A DNA stretch of 64,000 nt, taken from positions 124,001-188,000 of the forward strand of contig OZ221973.1 in NCBI GenBank assembly GCA_965119745.1, given 5' to 3'. The notes beneath the pieces are model-generated. The model was not told where the DNA came from, did no database searches, and saw only the letters and a list, made by a program, of their open reading frames with translations. Positions 44,368 through 52,673 of this stretch are shown one piece after another (position 1 is the stretch's first letter; each line of letters begins with the position of its first letter). The DNA comes from CAJFUR01 sp904420575 (lineage in GTDB: Bacteria; Actinomycetota; Coriobacteriia; Coriobacteriales; Eggerthellaceae). A program made the translations under genes and the position numbers.

Positions 44368-46065
44368 TCAGTACTGGACTATGAAGTCGTCGCCGAATAT
44401 CACGTCCTGCTGCAGCAGGCAGACGGCGTTGAGCAGCGCCGCCACCATGTCCACCTTGCCGTTCGACTTCTTCTTGTTCACGTAGCGGTTCAGGTTCGTG
44501 TCGTAGGTGCACCGAGCGTTCTGGAAGTTGATCTCGAGCATCCTGTTGGGCCTGTAGTGCCACTTGCCGCCCTCGATCTTCTCCGAGAGCAGCTTGGTGG
44601 CCGGGTGCAGGACGCTGGAGTGCTGCTTGACCTCCACGCACGTGAGGCCTGCGGCCTCCCACTTCTGCACGCTCGACAGCGCGTTGTACCGGTCGTAGCC
44701 CACCGACACCACGTCGCCGCCGTACCGCTCCGGTATCGCGAGCACGAACTCCTCCACCGCCGCGTAGTCGATCACCATGTCGCCGCAGGCCACGCAGTTT
44801 CCCGCGTCGATGAACGAGCGGTAGCTCACGCGCTCGGCCTTCGACTTCTCGTCCACGCGGTCGGCGGGGACGAACGTCACGACGTCGGCGTATATGGCGT
44901 CGTCCTCCTCGAAGGCCACGGCCACGGCGCAGTTGTCGTTGGTCATGGCGAGGTCCACGCCCACGTAGAGCATGCGCCCGGCGAAGTCCACGCCGTCCGT
45001 GGAGCCCTCCATCACCGCGTCTATCGGCACGTATGACTCGGTGCCAACGCCCTGGTAGACGACGTTGCAGTGCTTGGTCAGGAAGTTCTCGCGGGCCGAC
45101 TCCACCGAAATGGCGCGCGCCCTCTTCTTCACGAGGTCGTCCCATATCTCGGGTATCTCCAGCGCGGCGGGGTTGCCCTGCTGCATCACGAGGTCGTCGG
45201 TCATCCAGGGCTTCGGGTCGTCGGGCTCGTAGAGCAGCGCGAACACCGTCTCGTCGTCCTCCGCGCCGTCCAGCACGCGCTTGGCGTAGGCCACCTCGTC
45301 CTCGAGGGGGTTGTCGATGGTCGGGTACTTCGTGGACACGACGCACCCGAGCTTGTTCAGCACGTTCAGCTGGCCGGAGCGCATGGCCTCGATGGCCGAG
45401 TTGTTCGGCAGCGCGCCCACCTCGTCTGCGAGGAACACGTTCGGCAGCCTGCCGTCGAAGCGGTTCGTTGCGTAGTTCAGCGGCACGTACTTTGACTCCG
45501 TTGGCGAGAACATGATGTAGTCGCGCAGGATCCGGAAGCGGGGCCTGCCCTTGCGCCTGTAGACCTTGGGGCTCGACTTCAGCGTCTCGGATATGGCGTC
45601 GCGCACCTCGCGCGAGAGCGCGCCGTCGGGCGCCACGCTGAAGAACTTCGAGAACGGCGGCTCCAAAAGGAAGGAGATTATGAACGCCGTGCCGCAGGTG
45701 TAGGTCTTGAAGTTCTTGCGGCAGATCTCAAGCACCGCCGTCTCGTAGCGGCGGCGCTCCGGCTCGTCGCGGTGGACGGTGCAGAACACCGCCACGTAGA
45801 ACAGCCACTGGTACCCGAGCGTGCACTCGTAGAGGCTCTGGCCGGCCTTGAGCCCCTTGGGCATCACGAGCAGCTTCAGTATCCCCTCGACCTGCCGCAC
45901 GCGCCGCTCGTCGATGACGTAGCTGTCCGACCTTCCCTCGGCGATGGCCAAGAACTCGCGGCACTGCTTGACGACGTACTCGGCCGCGGGCGCCGGGCGC
46001 CCCCGTGCGTCCGCGAGGGTGCCGTCCACCACCGCCCGCGCGTAGGCGACGGCCTTGTTGCCCAC
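44368..46065 (-). CDS. Terminase large subunit
   Basis: 565 residues. The packaging ATPase has the deviant Walker A EICRKNFKTYT (about residue 112) and Walker B NVFLADEVG (about residue 213). The nuclease domain has GVDLAMTND (about 372), GYDRYNALS (about 450) and VDMVAALLNA (about 540), the three acidic sites of the RNase H-like fold. Together with the HNH gene upstream this suggests cos-type packaging as in HK97-like phages. Confidence 0.94.
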   Translation of the reverse strand: MGNKAVAYARAVVDGTLADARGRPAPAAEYVVKQCREFLAIAEGRSDSYVIDERRVRQVEGILKLLVMPKGLKAGQSLYECTLGYQWLFYVAVFCTVHRDEPERRRYETAVLEICRKNFKTYTCGTAFIISFLLEPPFSKFFSVAPDGALSREVRDAISETLKSSPKVYRRKGRPRFRILRDYIMFSPTESKYVPLNYATNRFDGRLPNVFLADEVGALPNNSAIEAMRSGQLNVLNKLGCVVSTKYPTIDNPLEDEVAYAKRVLDGAEDDETVFALLYEPDDPKPWMTDDLVMQQGNPAALEIPEIWDDLVKKRARAISVESARENFLTKHCNVVYQGVGTESYVPIDAVMEGSTDGVDFAGRMLYVGVDLAMTNDNCAVAVAFEEDDAIYADVVTFVPADRVDEKSKAERVSYRSFIDAGNCVACGDMVIDYAAVEEFVLAIPERYGGDVVSVGYDRYNALSSVQKWEAAGLTCVEVKQHSSVLHPATKLLSEKIEGGKWHYRPNRMLEINFQNARCTYDTNLNRYVNKKKSNGKVDMVAALLNAVCLLQQDVIFGDDFIVQY

Positions 46066-46068
46066 GGC

Positions 46069-46422
46069 CTAGTCGCCCCGCAGGACGGCCAGGAGCGGGT
46101 CCTCGTCGTCGCGCTCCTCGTCCGCCTTGAACCCTTCGATGATCTTCATCAGGGTGGCCACGGTGTCGTTGAACGTCTTCATCGTCTTGTTGTACTCGGG
46201 GATGGCCGGGTTGACGTAGCGGTTCTCCCTCCCCTTTACGTACTCCTTCGTGACCGTCGATCCACCGTCCCTGATCTCGTCCATGAGGTTGTCCAGGACG
46301 AACATCGTGTTCCGCAGGGAGTTGAACGTGGTTATGAACAGGAAGTTCTTCTCAGCGCCGTAGGCCTCCGCGATCTGCATGATCCTCTCGGCACGCTCGT
46401 TCAGGTCGATCCTCTCTGCCAT
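46069..46422 (-). CDS. Terminase small subunit (P27 family)
   Basis: 117 residues from the ATG at 46422 with AGGAGG upstream. The segment EYVKGRENRYVNPAIPEYNK with MKTFNDTVATLMKII is characteristic of P27-type small terminases, which recognise the packaging site. It ends 3 bp before the large subunit. Confidence 0.88.
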   Translation of the reverse strand: MAERIDLNERAERIMQIAEAYGAEKNFLFITTFNSLRNTMFVLDNLMDEIRDGGSTVTKEYVKGRENRYVNPAIPEYNKTMKTFNDTVATLMKIIEGFKADEERDDEDPLLAVLRGD

Positions 46423-46907
46423 GTCCTCTTTCCTCCTTTCCAAAAAACCCGTGCGCGCGGGCGCCGGCGCGTTCCGGGGGGCGGCGTTGGTGTACGCGCA
46501 GGCCGATCCGGCGGCCCGTCACCCCGGGGGGGGGACTGTCCGAACCGCTCCTGCTGGCGGGCGACCATCGCCCTTATCTCGTCCCTGCCCACCTCGCCGC
46601 GCTCTGCGAGCTCGTGATGGCGCGCGCACAGGGTCGCTAGGTTGTCCATGTCGTCGCGCTTGCCGAAATCCTCCTCCAAAGGCACGACGTGGTGGACGCT
46701 AAGCCCCTCGGTCTCCACCACGCCCTCGTCGGCGCACCACACGCACATGTTGCGGTCGCGCTCCCTCACGGCGTCTCGCGCGCGCTGCCACTCCTTGGTG
46801 CTGCGCCACCTGTCCGCCGCGCTCTCCCGCCGCCTCTTCTTGGCAGCGGCGGCGCACCTGTGGCGGCTGTCGTGTATCCTCCCGCAGTGCGGGCACGCCC
46901 TAAGCAC
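46401..46907 (-). CDS. HNH endonuclease
   Basis: 168 residues. Zinc-binding CPHCGRIH at the N-terminus and MCVWCADE, then the HNH core LSVHHVVPLEEDFGKRDDMD and NLATLCARHHELAE. HNH enzymes next to terminases help cut cos ends. The last 43 residues are Pro/Arg-rich and overlap the small terminase by 22 bp; they follow a run of nine C. One more C would end the protein shortly after FGQSPPPG, the usual length, so a frame change in this run is suspected. Confidence 0.9.
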   Translation of the reverse strand: MLRACPHCGRIHDSRHRCAAAAKKRRRESAADRWRSTKEWQRARDAVRERDRNMCVWCADEGVVETEGLSVHHVVPLEEDFGKRDDMDNLATLCARHHELAERGEVGRDEIRAMVARQQERFGQSPPRGDGPPDRPARTPTPPPGTRRRPRARVFWKGGKRTWQRGST

Positions 46908-46937
46908 CGCGCGTCACCGCGCCGTGCCGGGCGCCCG

Positions 46938-47529
46938 TCATTCGACCAGCCGGTCCTCGCATCCCGTCGTCGCCTCCCAGTACCGTTCCTCGCCGTCTCG
47001 TAATAGCATGCGTCCTTCTCGATGCCCACGAACGGGCGGCCGGCGTTGACGCACGCGACGCCCGTCGAGCCGCTTCCCATGCAGTTGTCCAGCACGGTGT
47101 CGCCTACGTCCGTGTAGGTGCGCACGAGGTATTCCATTAGTGCGACGGGCTTCTGCGTCGGGTGGTGGCCTCCCGCGTCCTTGCCGAACTCCAGGAGGTT
47201 GGCAGGATAGCCCGTGAAACGCTGGGTCTTGGCCTGACCTATACAACGGAGACTGCCTGGACGTGATGGGGCGCATCCCCGACGGCAGCATCGACATGGT
47301 GCTGTGCGACCTGCCCTACGGCACGACGGAGTGCAAGTGGGACAGGCGGCTCGACCTCGCCGCGCTGTGGCGCTGCTGTGCAGCCCATGCGCTGCATCGA
47401 GGACATAGCGGTGTTCTACCGCAGGAAGCCGACGTACAACCCGCAGGGCCTGGAGCGGCTTGCGGAGCCGAGGGCCTCGCGCAGGAGCAGCACGAGCATC
47501 TACAGGTTCGCGGGCGAGGCCGATAGCAT
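46938..47529 (-). pseudogene. Rearranged site-specific DNA methyltransferase gene
   Basis: The C-terminal part reads on the minus strand (GGHHPTQKPVALMEYL, VLDNCMGSGSTGVAC, FVGIEKDACYYETA), while the N-terminal part with the catalytic motif (SIDMVLCDLPYGTTECKWD) and the middle part (CIEDIAVFYRRKPTYNPQ) read on the plus strand. Flipping 47239-47526 joins ATG at 47529 to LYNGDCLDVMGRIPDG behind a good ribosome site and places the middle next to the C-terminus. In addition, about 100 bp between N and middle parts are missing and the last residues (ERYWEATTGCEDRLVE) are out of frame. Not functional as given. Confidence 0.85.
47239..47526. other. Inverted 288-bp segment within the methyltransferase gene
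   Basis: The segment is bounded by CTAT (47239-47242) and its complement ATAG (47523-47526). No longer inverted repeat is present at the ends, so this looks like a one-time microhomology-driven inversion rather than a programmed invertase site. Confidence 0.7.
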
Positions 47530-47552
47530 GATCACGCCTTTCTCCGGGCAGC

Positions 47553-47581
47553 AAAAAGGCCGCCCCCTTTCGGGAACGGCC
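47553..47581 (-). terminator. Rho-independent terminator upstream of the methyltransferase remnant
   Basis: On the minus strand GGCCG and CGGCC, with an inner CCC/GGG pairing around GAAA, are followed by TTTTT. It would end the transcript of the ArpU-like gene and early genes, leaving the late operon to a separate promoter or to antitermination. Confidence 0.75.
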
Positions 47582-47638
47582 TTTCTGCTTGCTCTCGTGA
47601 TAATACCAAAATAGCACATGTCGAACTCTCAAAAACTC

Positions 47639-48133
47639 TCAACTTCGCAGGACGGCCTTGTGCGCGTCGTCGCGCCTCCATTCCTCGGGCATCGCGGCGT
47701 ACAGCTCCTCGATGCCGGCCGTGCGCATCCTGTAGACGGCGGCGTTGCTGACGTGGATGGATCGGGCGACCTTGGCCCAGGACATGCCCTGCACGTACTT
47801 GAGCCATAGTAGGTGGCGGTTCTCGGACGCGTGCGGTCGGCACAGGTTCCAGGCGTGGTCTATCTCCGCGCCGTGGATGGCCAGCTCGTCGTCGTAGCGG
47901 CTCTTCTGCTCCTCGATCATGGCGAGGCCGTCAGGTATGGCGTCCCCGTAGGCGTTGGGAGGTCCCGGCATGCCGGAGTACGTCGTGCCGCGCACCCCCA
48001 TCTGGTGCCTTATCTCGGCTATGCGCTCCTCGCAGGCGCGGACGTCCGCTATCCGCCCCTTGATGTCGTCCAGGTACGCGAGGACATGGTACTCCATGGC
48101 GTCGAAAGTGGTGTTCGTGTTCGTTTTTCCCAA
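47639..48133 (-). CDS. ArpU/DUF1492-like late transcription regulator
   Basis: 164 residues: an N-terminal helical part (AYLDDIKGRIADVRACEERI) and a C-terminal sigma-region-4-like HTH (LLWLKYVQGMSWAKVARSIH with VSNAAVYRMRTAGIEELY). Proteins of this type sit just upstream of the packaging genes in many Gram-positive prophages and switch on late transcription. The terminator immediately downstream fits such a switch point. Confidence 0.78.
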   Translation of the reverse strand: MGKTNTNTTFDAMEYHVLAYLDDIKGRIADVRACEERIAEIRHQMGVRGTTYSGMPGPPNAYGDAIPDGLAMIEEQKSRYDDELAIHGAEIDHAWNLCRPHASENRHLLWLKYVQGMSWAKVARSIHVSNAAVYRMRTAGIEELYAAMPEEWRRDDAHKAVLRS

Positions 48134-48234
48134 GATCTACACTCCTTCTTGCACCCCGTGCCCGACCGCGAAAAATCTCTCCCATCCCCTTCGTTTCAGA
48201 GCGGCTTGCCGCATGTCGGGCAAAAGACCATGTC

Positions 48235-48555
48235 CTATTCCTGGTCTCTCCTCGGCACCCAGACCGGCCCGCAGTGCGGGCACTCGACCTCCACGTTGAG
48301 GCCCGCGTGCGGAACGGCCTCGTCCTCCACCCAGTCCAAGAAGTCGTCCGGCAGCAGCGCGGGGCCGCCGCCGCAGAAGTCCCAGAAGCCGCTCACGTGG
48401 TGCGCGCACTCGGGGCACGCGTAGCGCCGGAAGAACGAGCCGTCGAACTTCCCGCTCTCGCACAGGGCCTCGGCGCCTGTGGGGATGTCCCCGCCGCAGT
48501 AGGCGCATGCGTGGGGCTTCCTGGCCCTCACGCGGCGCGAGTCGTAGAACTCCAT
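48235..48555 (-). CDS. Zinc-ribbon prophage protein
   Basis: 106 residues with three Cys pairs: CAYCGGD near residue 17, CPECAHH near residue 47 and CPHCGPVW near residue 92. The first two may bind one metal. No known family. It belongs to a run of small overlapping genes rich in CxxC pairs between 48.2 and 50.3 kb. The 100 bp before the ArpU gene contains only an 11-codon frame with CPTCG. Confidence 0.65.
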   Translation of the reverse strand: MEFYDSRRVRARKPHACAYCGGDIPTGAEALCESGKFDGSFFRRYACPECAHHVSGFWDFCGGGPALLPDDFLDWVEDEAVPHAGLNVEVECPHCGPVWVPRRDQE

Positions 48556-48557
48556 TG

Positions 48558-48856
48558 CTAGTCGCCTCCGTAGTATCCTCGTGCGTAGTTCTTCATGACC
48601 ACCTTGCGCTTGGCCGCGTCAAGCATGTCCTCGGGGAACTCGCGCAGCGCCGTCTCGCAGGCATGCACCACGTCCAACAGCTCCAGACGTAGCCCGAAAC
48701 GTTCTCGTCTCCCCACTGGTCAACGGCGTGCAGCGCCTCGACTACTTCTTCCGCGACCTTGCGCGCCTGTCTGATGCGCTGCCCGTCGCTTTCCGGCACC
48801 CACTGCGGGCACGGCGGGAAGTTCCACGTCCAGGGCGTGGGGACGGTTCCGCTCAT
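48558..48856 (-). pseudogene. MazG-like pyrophosphohydrolase-type gene, frameshifted
   Basis: From the ATG at 48856 (GGAGG upstream, overlapping the previous stop) the frame reads RIRQARKVAEEVVEALHAVD and ENVSG, then similarity continues in another frame as LRLELLDVVHACETALREFP to YYGGD and a stop at 48558. The helices with EE..E and ELLD are MazG-like. Adding one G in the GGG near 48,690 would restore one 98-residue protein. As given, it is broken. Confidence 0.65.
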
Positions 48857-49128
48857 TCCTCCTCCAATCCCTCCCCGCATAGCGGGCAGAAGTTGGGCAC
48901 GGCCTCGAACTCCGTGTCGCTCTGTATGTATCCGTCGTCGCAGTCGAGCTTGCTGACGAAGAACGGGAACCCGCACTTAGGGCACAGAACGCCGTCCGCA
49001 GGATGCAGGTTCGTCACATGCTGGCCGAGCACGAAAACCCTGTCCCGGCGCTCCTTGTACCTCTGATGGCACGGCGACGCGCCGCAGCGCGGGCACGCCT
49101 CCGAGCTGTAGACCCCTTTCCTCGTCAT
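48853..49128 (-). CDS. Zinc-ribbon prophage protein
   Basis: 91 residues from the ATG at 49128. Three CxxC pairs: CPRCGASPCHQ, CPKCGFPFF and CPLCGEGLEEE, probably two zinc sites. Start and stop overlap neighbours by 4 bp (ATGA). No family recognised. Its design resembles the next upstream gene, suggesting local duplication and divergence. Confidence 0.7.
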   Translation of the reverse strand: MTRKGVYSSEACPRCGASPCHQRYKERRDRVFVLGQHVTNLHPADGVLCPKCGFPFFVSKLDCDDGYIQSDTEFEAVPNFCPLCGEGLEEE

Positions 49129-49361
49129 TCCTCCACCACCTCCGCGCCGCAGTGCGGGCAGAAGGGCGGATGCCCGTCCGGATCCCATACGGTCTTCCCG
49201 CCGCACTCCGCGTCCCACGTGTCCGTGCAGTCGTCGTAAGACCACATGCACGTGCGCTCCGGCACATAGACCGGCCAGTCGAAGCGGCCCTCGAACACGA
49301 TCCGGTAAGGAGGCTCGTCCCATGCCGTGTCGCATATCATGGTTGACGTATAGTCGATCAT
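49125..49361 (-). CDS. Small Trp/Cys-rich prophage protein
   Basis: 78 residues, aromatic-rich (RIVFEGRFDWPVYVPERTCM, DTWDAECGGKTVWDPDG) with a C-terminal CPHCGAEVVEE. It overlaps both neighbours by 4 bp (ATGA). Unknown function. Confidence 0.65.
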   Translation of the reverse strand: MIDYTSTMICDTAWDEPPYRIVFEGRFDWPVYVPERTCMWSYDDCTDTWDAECGGKTVWDPDGHPPFCPHCGAEVVEE

Positions 49362-49531
49362 TCTTCGCTCACCACCATCCCATCGGCCAGGCAGTCATTG
49401 CATGCCGTCCACGGGCTGCACGCGTTCTTCCTGTTGACGGAGCGCAGGTAGCTGCATGTCAGCCTCTCGCGCACCGCGTCGATGTAGCCGTCCAGCATTT
49501 CCATGCCAGACGCCCATGCCATGTCTTCCAT
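49358..49531 (-). CDS. Small prophage protein
   Basis: 57 residues: MEDMAWASGMEMLDGYIDAV at the start, helical, then CSYLRSVNRKNACSPWTACN and a short acidic end. Four Cys suggest a compact metal site. Its stop overlaps the next start (ATGA), which supports it as a real gene despite its size. Confidence 0.55.
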   Translation of the reverse strand: MEDMAWASGMEMLDGYIDAVRERLTCSYLRSVNRKNACSPWTACNDCLADGMVVSEE

Positions 49532-49547
49532 GTCGTGTCCCTTCCTC

Positions 49548-49787
49548 CTACTTTGTCCTAAGCAGTATGTCGTTCGGCGTCACGCCGAGCGCGGCCGACA
49601 GCCTGACGATCGTGTCCGCCCGCGGGAGCCGCACGCCGCGCTCGATGAGGCCGACCGCCTGGGGCGTCACGCCGGCGCGGGCCGCCAGATGATCCAGCGT
49701 CATGCCCCGGTGGAGCCGTAGGGCGCGCACGTTGCGCCCAACGTGCGGCATGCTGCCGAACCGGTCCGTACTCGTCGCTTCCGTCAT
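49548..49787 (-). CDS. XRE-family HTH regulator
   Basis: 79 residues from the ATG at 49787. Cro/CI-type HTH: MTLDHLAARAGVTPQAVGLI, RADTIVRLSAALGV. It lies in the middle of the early genes and overlaps the small membrane-peptide gene upstream by 4 bp. Possibly a regulator of early or middle transcription. Confidence 0.82.
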   Translation of the reverse strand: MTEATSTDRFGSMPHVGRNVRALRLHRGMTLDHLAARAGVTPQAVGLIERGVRLPRADTIVRLSAALGVTPNDILLRTK

Positions 49788-49867
49788 CTCCACCTCTCGT
49801 TCTCCGACAGCGACAGGGCGAAGAGCGCGCACGCGAGGGCCGCCGCGAGGAAGCCCAGCGCCCTCAC
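49784..49867 (-). CDS. Very small membrane peptide
   Basis: 27 residues from a GTG at 49867: one hydrophobic helix (RALGFLAAALACALFALSL) and a short polar end. Supported by coupled overlaps on both sides (GTGA with the gene before, ATGA with the gene after), otherwise too short to be certain. Confidence 0.4.
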   Translation of the reverse strand: MRALGFLAAALACALFALSLSENERWR

Positions 49868-50043
49868 CGCCACCGCCTCCGCCCGTCCATTGCGGCGGCG
49901 AGGCACGCCCGGCACGTCGCCGCCCTGCCTCCCCTGCTTTCCCGACGCTCCGGGAACGCGCGAGGCGGGAGGAACCTGCCGCACCTCACGCACCTCTTCC
50001 ACTCCCCGTCCTGCTGCCGCACGAGGATGTCCGTCTCGTTCAT
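49864..50043 (-). CDS. Small zinc-finger-like prophage protein
   Basis: 59 residues from the ATG at 50043. CVRCGRFLPPRAF and CRACLAAAM form a likely four-Cys zinc site separated by a basic stretch (ERRESRGGRAAT). Such small proteins are common in phage early regions. Coupled overlaps on both sides. Confidence 0.65.
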   Translation of the reverse strand: MNETDILVRQQDGEWKRCVRCGRFLPPRAFPERRESRGGRAATCRACLAAAMDGRRRWR

Positions 50044-50243
50044 CCGCGCCCTCCTTCCATGTCCGACTCTATCTCCCTCGCCAGGCTCTCCAGCGCCGCC
50101 GCCAGGTGCTCGGCGCAGTCGCGGCACCTGCGGCAGGGGATGCCGCTGTGCTCCTCCAGCACGTCGCAGGGCGCGGTCGTGCCCTTGGCCATCAGCTGCG
50201 CCTCGAGGGCGCGCAGCCGGGCGATGCCTCGCGCGCGCCTCAC
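50040..50243 (-). CDS. Small prophage protein
   Basis: 67 residues from a GTG at 50243 overlapping the preceding stop (GTGA). Helical, with IPCRRCRDCAEHLAAALESL near the end. No family recognised. Part of the tightly overlapped early gene run. Confidence 0.55.
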   Translation of the reverse strand: MRRARGIARLRALEAQLMAKGTTAPCDVLEEHSGIPCRRCRDCAEHLAAALESLAREIESDMEGGRG

Positions 50244-50848
50244 CGCGGACCCTCCGCCCAGTTCCTCCACGCGTAGGGCGCGCTCGCCCACCTGCCGTCG
50301 CCCAGGCCGTAGACGTCCACGAAGGCCGGCGTCGTGGCGGCGCGCCCGCGGGCGTCGGCGTCGGCCTCGACGTTCGCCTCGAACGCGGCCAGGGCCTCGG
50401 CTTCGCCGGCATGGCGCTCGGCGAAGGCGTACGAGCAGAAGCCCTTCCTGTACACGACGTTTCCCGGCAGGACGGCGTGGACCGCCCGCATGCCTCCGCG
50501 TTCGAGGACGGCGGCGCGGACGGGCTCCATGTCCGCCGCGCGCAGCACGTCCCAGCCGGCGAGGTTCTCCCGCGCCCTCGCCCGCGCGGCGCCCTCGTCC
50601 TCGAAGTACCGCTCCGCGTCGGCGAGGTCGTGCTTGCCGATCACGTCGTGCAGCCCCGACTCCGGGCAGGTTATCCAGTAGCGCAGGGTCTTGCTGCCGT
50701 CGCCGGCGCGGTAGTCCTCGCACTCGAAGTCGCCGTCCACCACGAACCGCTCCACCACGTCGATGGTCACCCTCCACACCTCGTCGCCCACGGAAAGCAC
50801 GCGGTCGTCCTCCGGGTCGAACAACGCGCCGAATATCGTCTCCTGCAC
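50240..50848 (-). CDS. Prophage protein of unknown function
   Basis: 202 residues from a GTG at 50848, chosen for the strong AAGGAG site five bases upstream; ATGs at 50863 and 50875 lack one. The protein has DEVWRVTIDVVERFVVDGDF and several charged helices (DLADAERYFEDEGAARARAR). No known domain. Confidence 0.6.
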   Translation of the reverse strand: MQETIFGALFDPEDDRVLSVGDEVWRVTIDVVERFVVDGDFECEDYRAGDGSKTLRYWITCPESGLHDVIGKHDLADAERYFEDEGAARARARENLAGWDVLRAADMEPVRAAVLERGGMRAVHAVLPGNVVYRKGFCSYAFAERHAGEAEALAAFEANVEADADARGRAATTPAFVDVYGLGDGRWASAPYAWRNWAEGPR

Positions 50849-50976
50849 GCCTTCTCCTTCCATCGTTTCTTGCATTACCTGTTCCAGACGCCCGCGCTGC
50901 CCGCCATCGCGCGTTCCCGCAGACCAGGCGGCGGTTCGGTCCCTCCTTGCGGCGGCGTGCGCCGCCCGCTTCCGTT

Positions 50977-52149
50977 TCACCGTCGTTCCATGTCGCCCGC
51001 CGCCCTCTCCCACGCCTCTGCGGCCGAGGAGGCCGAGCCGTCCATGGCATGACCGTAGACGTTGAGGGTCACGGACGGCGAGCAGTGCCCGAGCCTCTCC
51101 TGCACGGCCTTGACGCCGACGCCCGCGTCCAAGAGGACCGAGGCGTGGGTGTGGCGCAGCGTGTGCAGATGGGCGGACTTCGGCAGCCCCAGATCGTCGG
51201 CGAGCGAGCGGAAGCCCGCGGTCAGCGCGGATGGCCGGATCGGGGACCCGTCGTCCCGCGCGAAGAGCGGCGTGTCCCCGCCCATGCGCAGCCCGCGGGC
51301 GGCAAGGCGCGCCTCCTGCCTTGCGAGGTGGGCGTCGAGGCGGTCCATGGACCCCTCCGACATCTCCACGAACCGCATGGAGGACCTGCTCTTCGGTTCC
51401 TTGTAGGTCAGGGGCGCGCCCGCGCTCTTCGACTGCACGAGCGAGCGCGCCACGCGCACGCCGCCCTTGCGGCGAGAGTAGTCCTTGACCTCGAGGCCGG
51501 CCAGCTCCCCGCGCCGCACGCCCGTGTCCAGGTCGAACCGGAACGCCGCCTCCATGGCGCCATCCGACGCGTCGAGCCGCGCGGCGAGCGCCGCCACGTC
51601 CCTCCCGCAGAGCGCGTCCGACTCCGCCCGCTCCTGCCTGGGGCCGCGCGCGCCGTCTACGGGGTTCGCGGGCACCACCCTGTCCTCCACGAGCCGGTCG
51701 AACGCGGCGTGCAGCTGCGAGCGCAGCTTGCGCACCGTGTTGCGCGACAGGGGCCCGCCGTCCTTGGCGCCCTCGCGGAGCAGGCGGGAGAACAGCGACG
51801 AGAACATCCACGGCAGGGCCTCGGACGCCCCCACGCCGCCCATGTACGGGTCGACGTATCGGCGCAGGTTCGAGCGGTAGGAGTCCACCGTCGTCGGCGA
51901 GAACCCGAGCGCGGGCAGGCGCGCGAGGTCGTAGGCGAGCAGCCCCGGCACCGTCCAGGGCACGCGCGAGGACTTGCAGAACGCGGCCGCGCCGTCCAGG
52001 CGCGCCTTGGCGGCCTCCACGTCCTCGGGCGGCGCGTCGGGCGGCAGCGTGTCGGAGAGGTTGCGCACCTTGCCGGTCACGGGGTCCTTGCCCGCGTAGG
52101 CGCGCACCTCCCACGCGCCCGTCTTCGGGTTGCGCCGCGCGCTCGCCAC
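50977..52149 (-). CDS. Second tyrosine recombinase (integrase-like) inside the prophage
   Basis: 390 residues from a GTG at 52149 with GGGGGAG upstream. Full catalytic set: RRGELAGLEV with the first Arg (about residue 235), HTLRHTHASVLL (HxxR), LGHCSPSVTLNVYGH with the nucleophile Tyr. The N-terminus (ARRNPKTGAWEVRAYAGKDP) is an arm-binding-type AP2-like domain, then a core-binding domain. It looks intact, yet it is 11 kb from the nearest attachment site and in the replication region. It may resolve dimers, act on another site, or be a relic of a second element. Confidence 0.92.
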   Translation of the reverse strand: MASARRNPKTGAWEVRAYAGKDPVTGKVRNLSDTLPPDAPPEDVEAAKARLDGAAAFCKSSRVPWTVPGLLAYDLARLPALGFSPTTVDSYRSNLRRYVDPYMGGVGASEALPWMFSSLFSRLLREGAKDGGPLSRNTVRKLRSQLHAAFDRLVEDRVVPANPVDGARGPRQERAESDALCGRDVAALAARLDASDGAMEAAFRFDLDTGVRRGELAGLEVKDYSRRKGGVRVARSLVQSKSAGAPLTYKEPKSRSSMRFVEMSEGSMDRLDAHLARQEARLAARGLRMGGDTPLFARDDGSPIRPSALTAGFRSLADDLGLPKSAHLHTLRHTHASVLLDAGVGVKAVQERLGHCSPSVTLNVYGHAMDGSASSAAEAWERAAGDMERR

Positions 52150-52661
52150 TACCGCTCCCCCACGGCCTCGGAGAGCTCCCGCACGGGGATGCCGAGCATG
52201 CCCGCAAGCTCCATCTCCAGCGCCGATCCCAGGCTCGACGACGATCCGGGCAGCCTCACCGCCATGTCGGCGAGCGCGAGCCGCGAGAGGCACAGCCGCA
52301 TGGCGCTGGCCCACGGCGTGCCCTCCGGAACGTGGTCGTGCGGCACCTCGACGGCGGCGCGGGGGTAGGCCTCCAAGAGGGCGCGCCTGGCGGCGTCGAA
52401 GGCGGCGCGGTTGTCCCCGCCCACGCCCGAGACCGGCCCCGACACGTAGATGCGCGGCCCCAGCGCGCAGGGCTCGGGCGCGGGCGGGGCGGGCGGCGCC
52501 GGAACCTCGCACTCGAACACGCCCGCGCCCGCGCCCCCGATCGCCGGGTTGCAGGCCAGGTCGGCCTCGTACCGCTCCCGGAACAGCATGACGCCCTCGA
52601 CGGACCAGAGCCCGTCGCCGTCCACGTCCGCAAAGGGCACCGCGTACAACGTCTCTCCCAT
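52149..52661 (-). CDS. DUF4406 protein (nucleoside deoxyribosyltransferase-like)
   Basis: 170 residues. The C-terminal 105 residues match DUF4406: RIYVSGPVSGVGGDNRAAFD, a EVPHDHVPEG segment, and SSSSLGSALEMELAGMLGIP, a Rossmann-like fold related to nucleoside 2-deoxyribosyltransferases. The N-terminal part contains a Pro/Ala linker. It may modify or recycle nucleotides during phage replication. Confidence 0.75.
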   Translation of the reverse strand: MGETLYAVPFADVDGDGLWSVEGVMLFRERYEADLACNPAIGGAGAGVFECEVPAPPAPPAPEPCALGPRIYVSGPVSGVGGDNRAAFDAARRALLEAYPRAAVEVPHDHVPEGTPWASAMRLCLSRLALADMAVRLPGSSSSLGSALEMELAGMLGIPVRELSEAVGER

Positions 52662-52673
52662 GTCGCTCCCTCC

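Noticed and set aside
47239..47526. Programmed invertible element in the methyltransferase
   Set aside because: Only 4 bp of inverted identity at the ends and no invertase gene next to it, so I treat it as a chance inversion unless reads show both orientations.
48190..48234. Eleven-codon frame MVFCPTCGKPL downstream of the zinc-ribbon gene
   Set aside because: Too short to support, though it looks like the start of another zinc ribbon.
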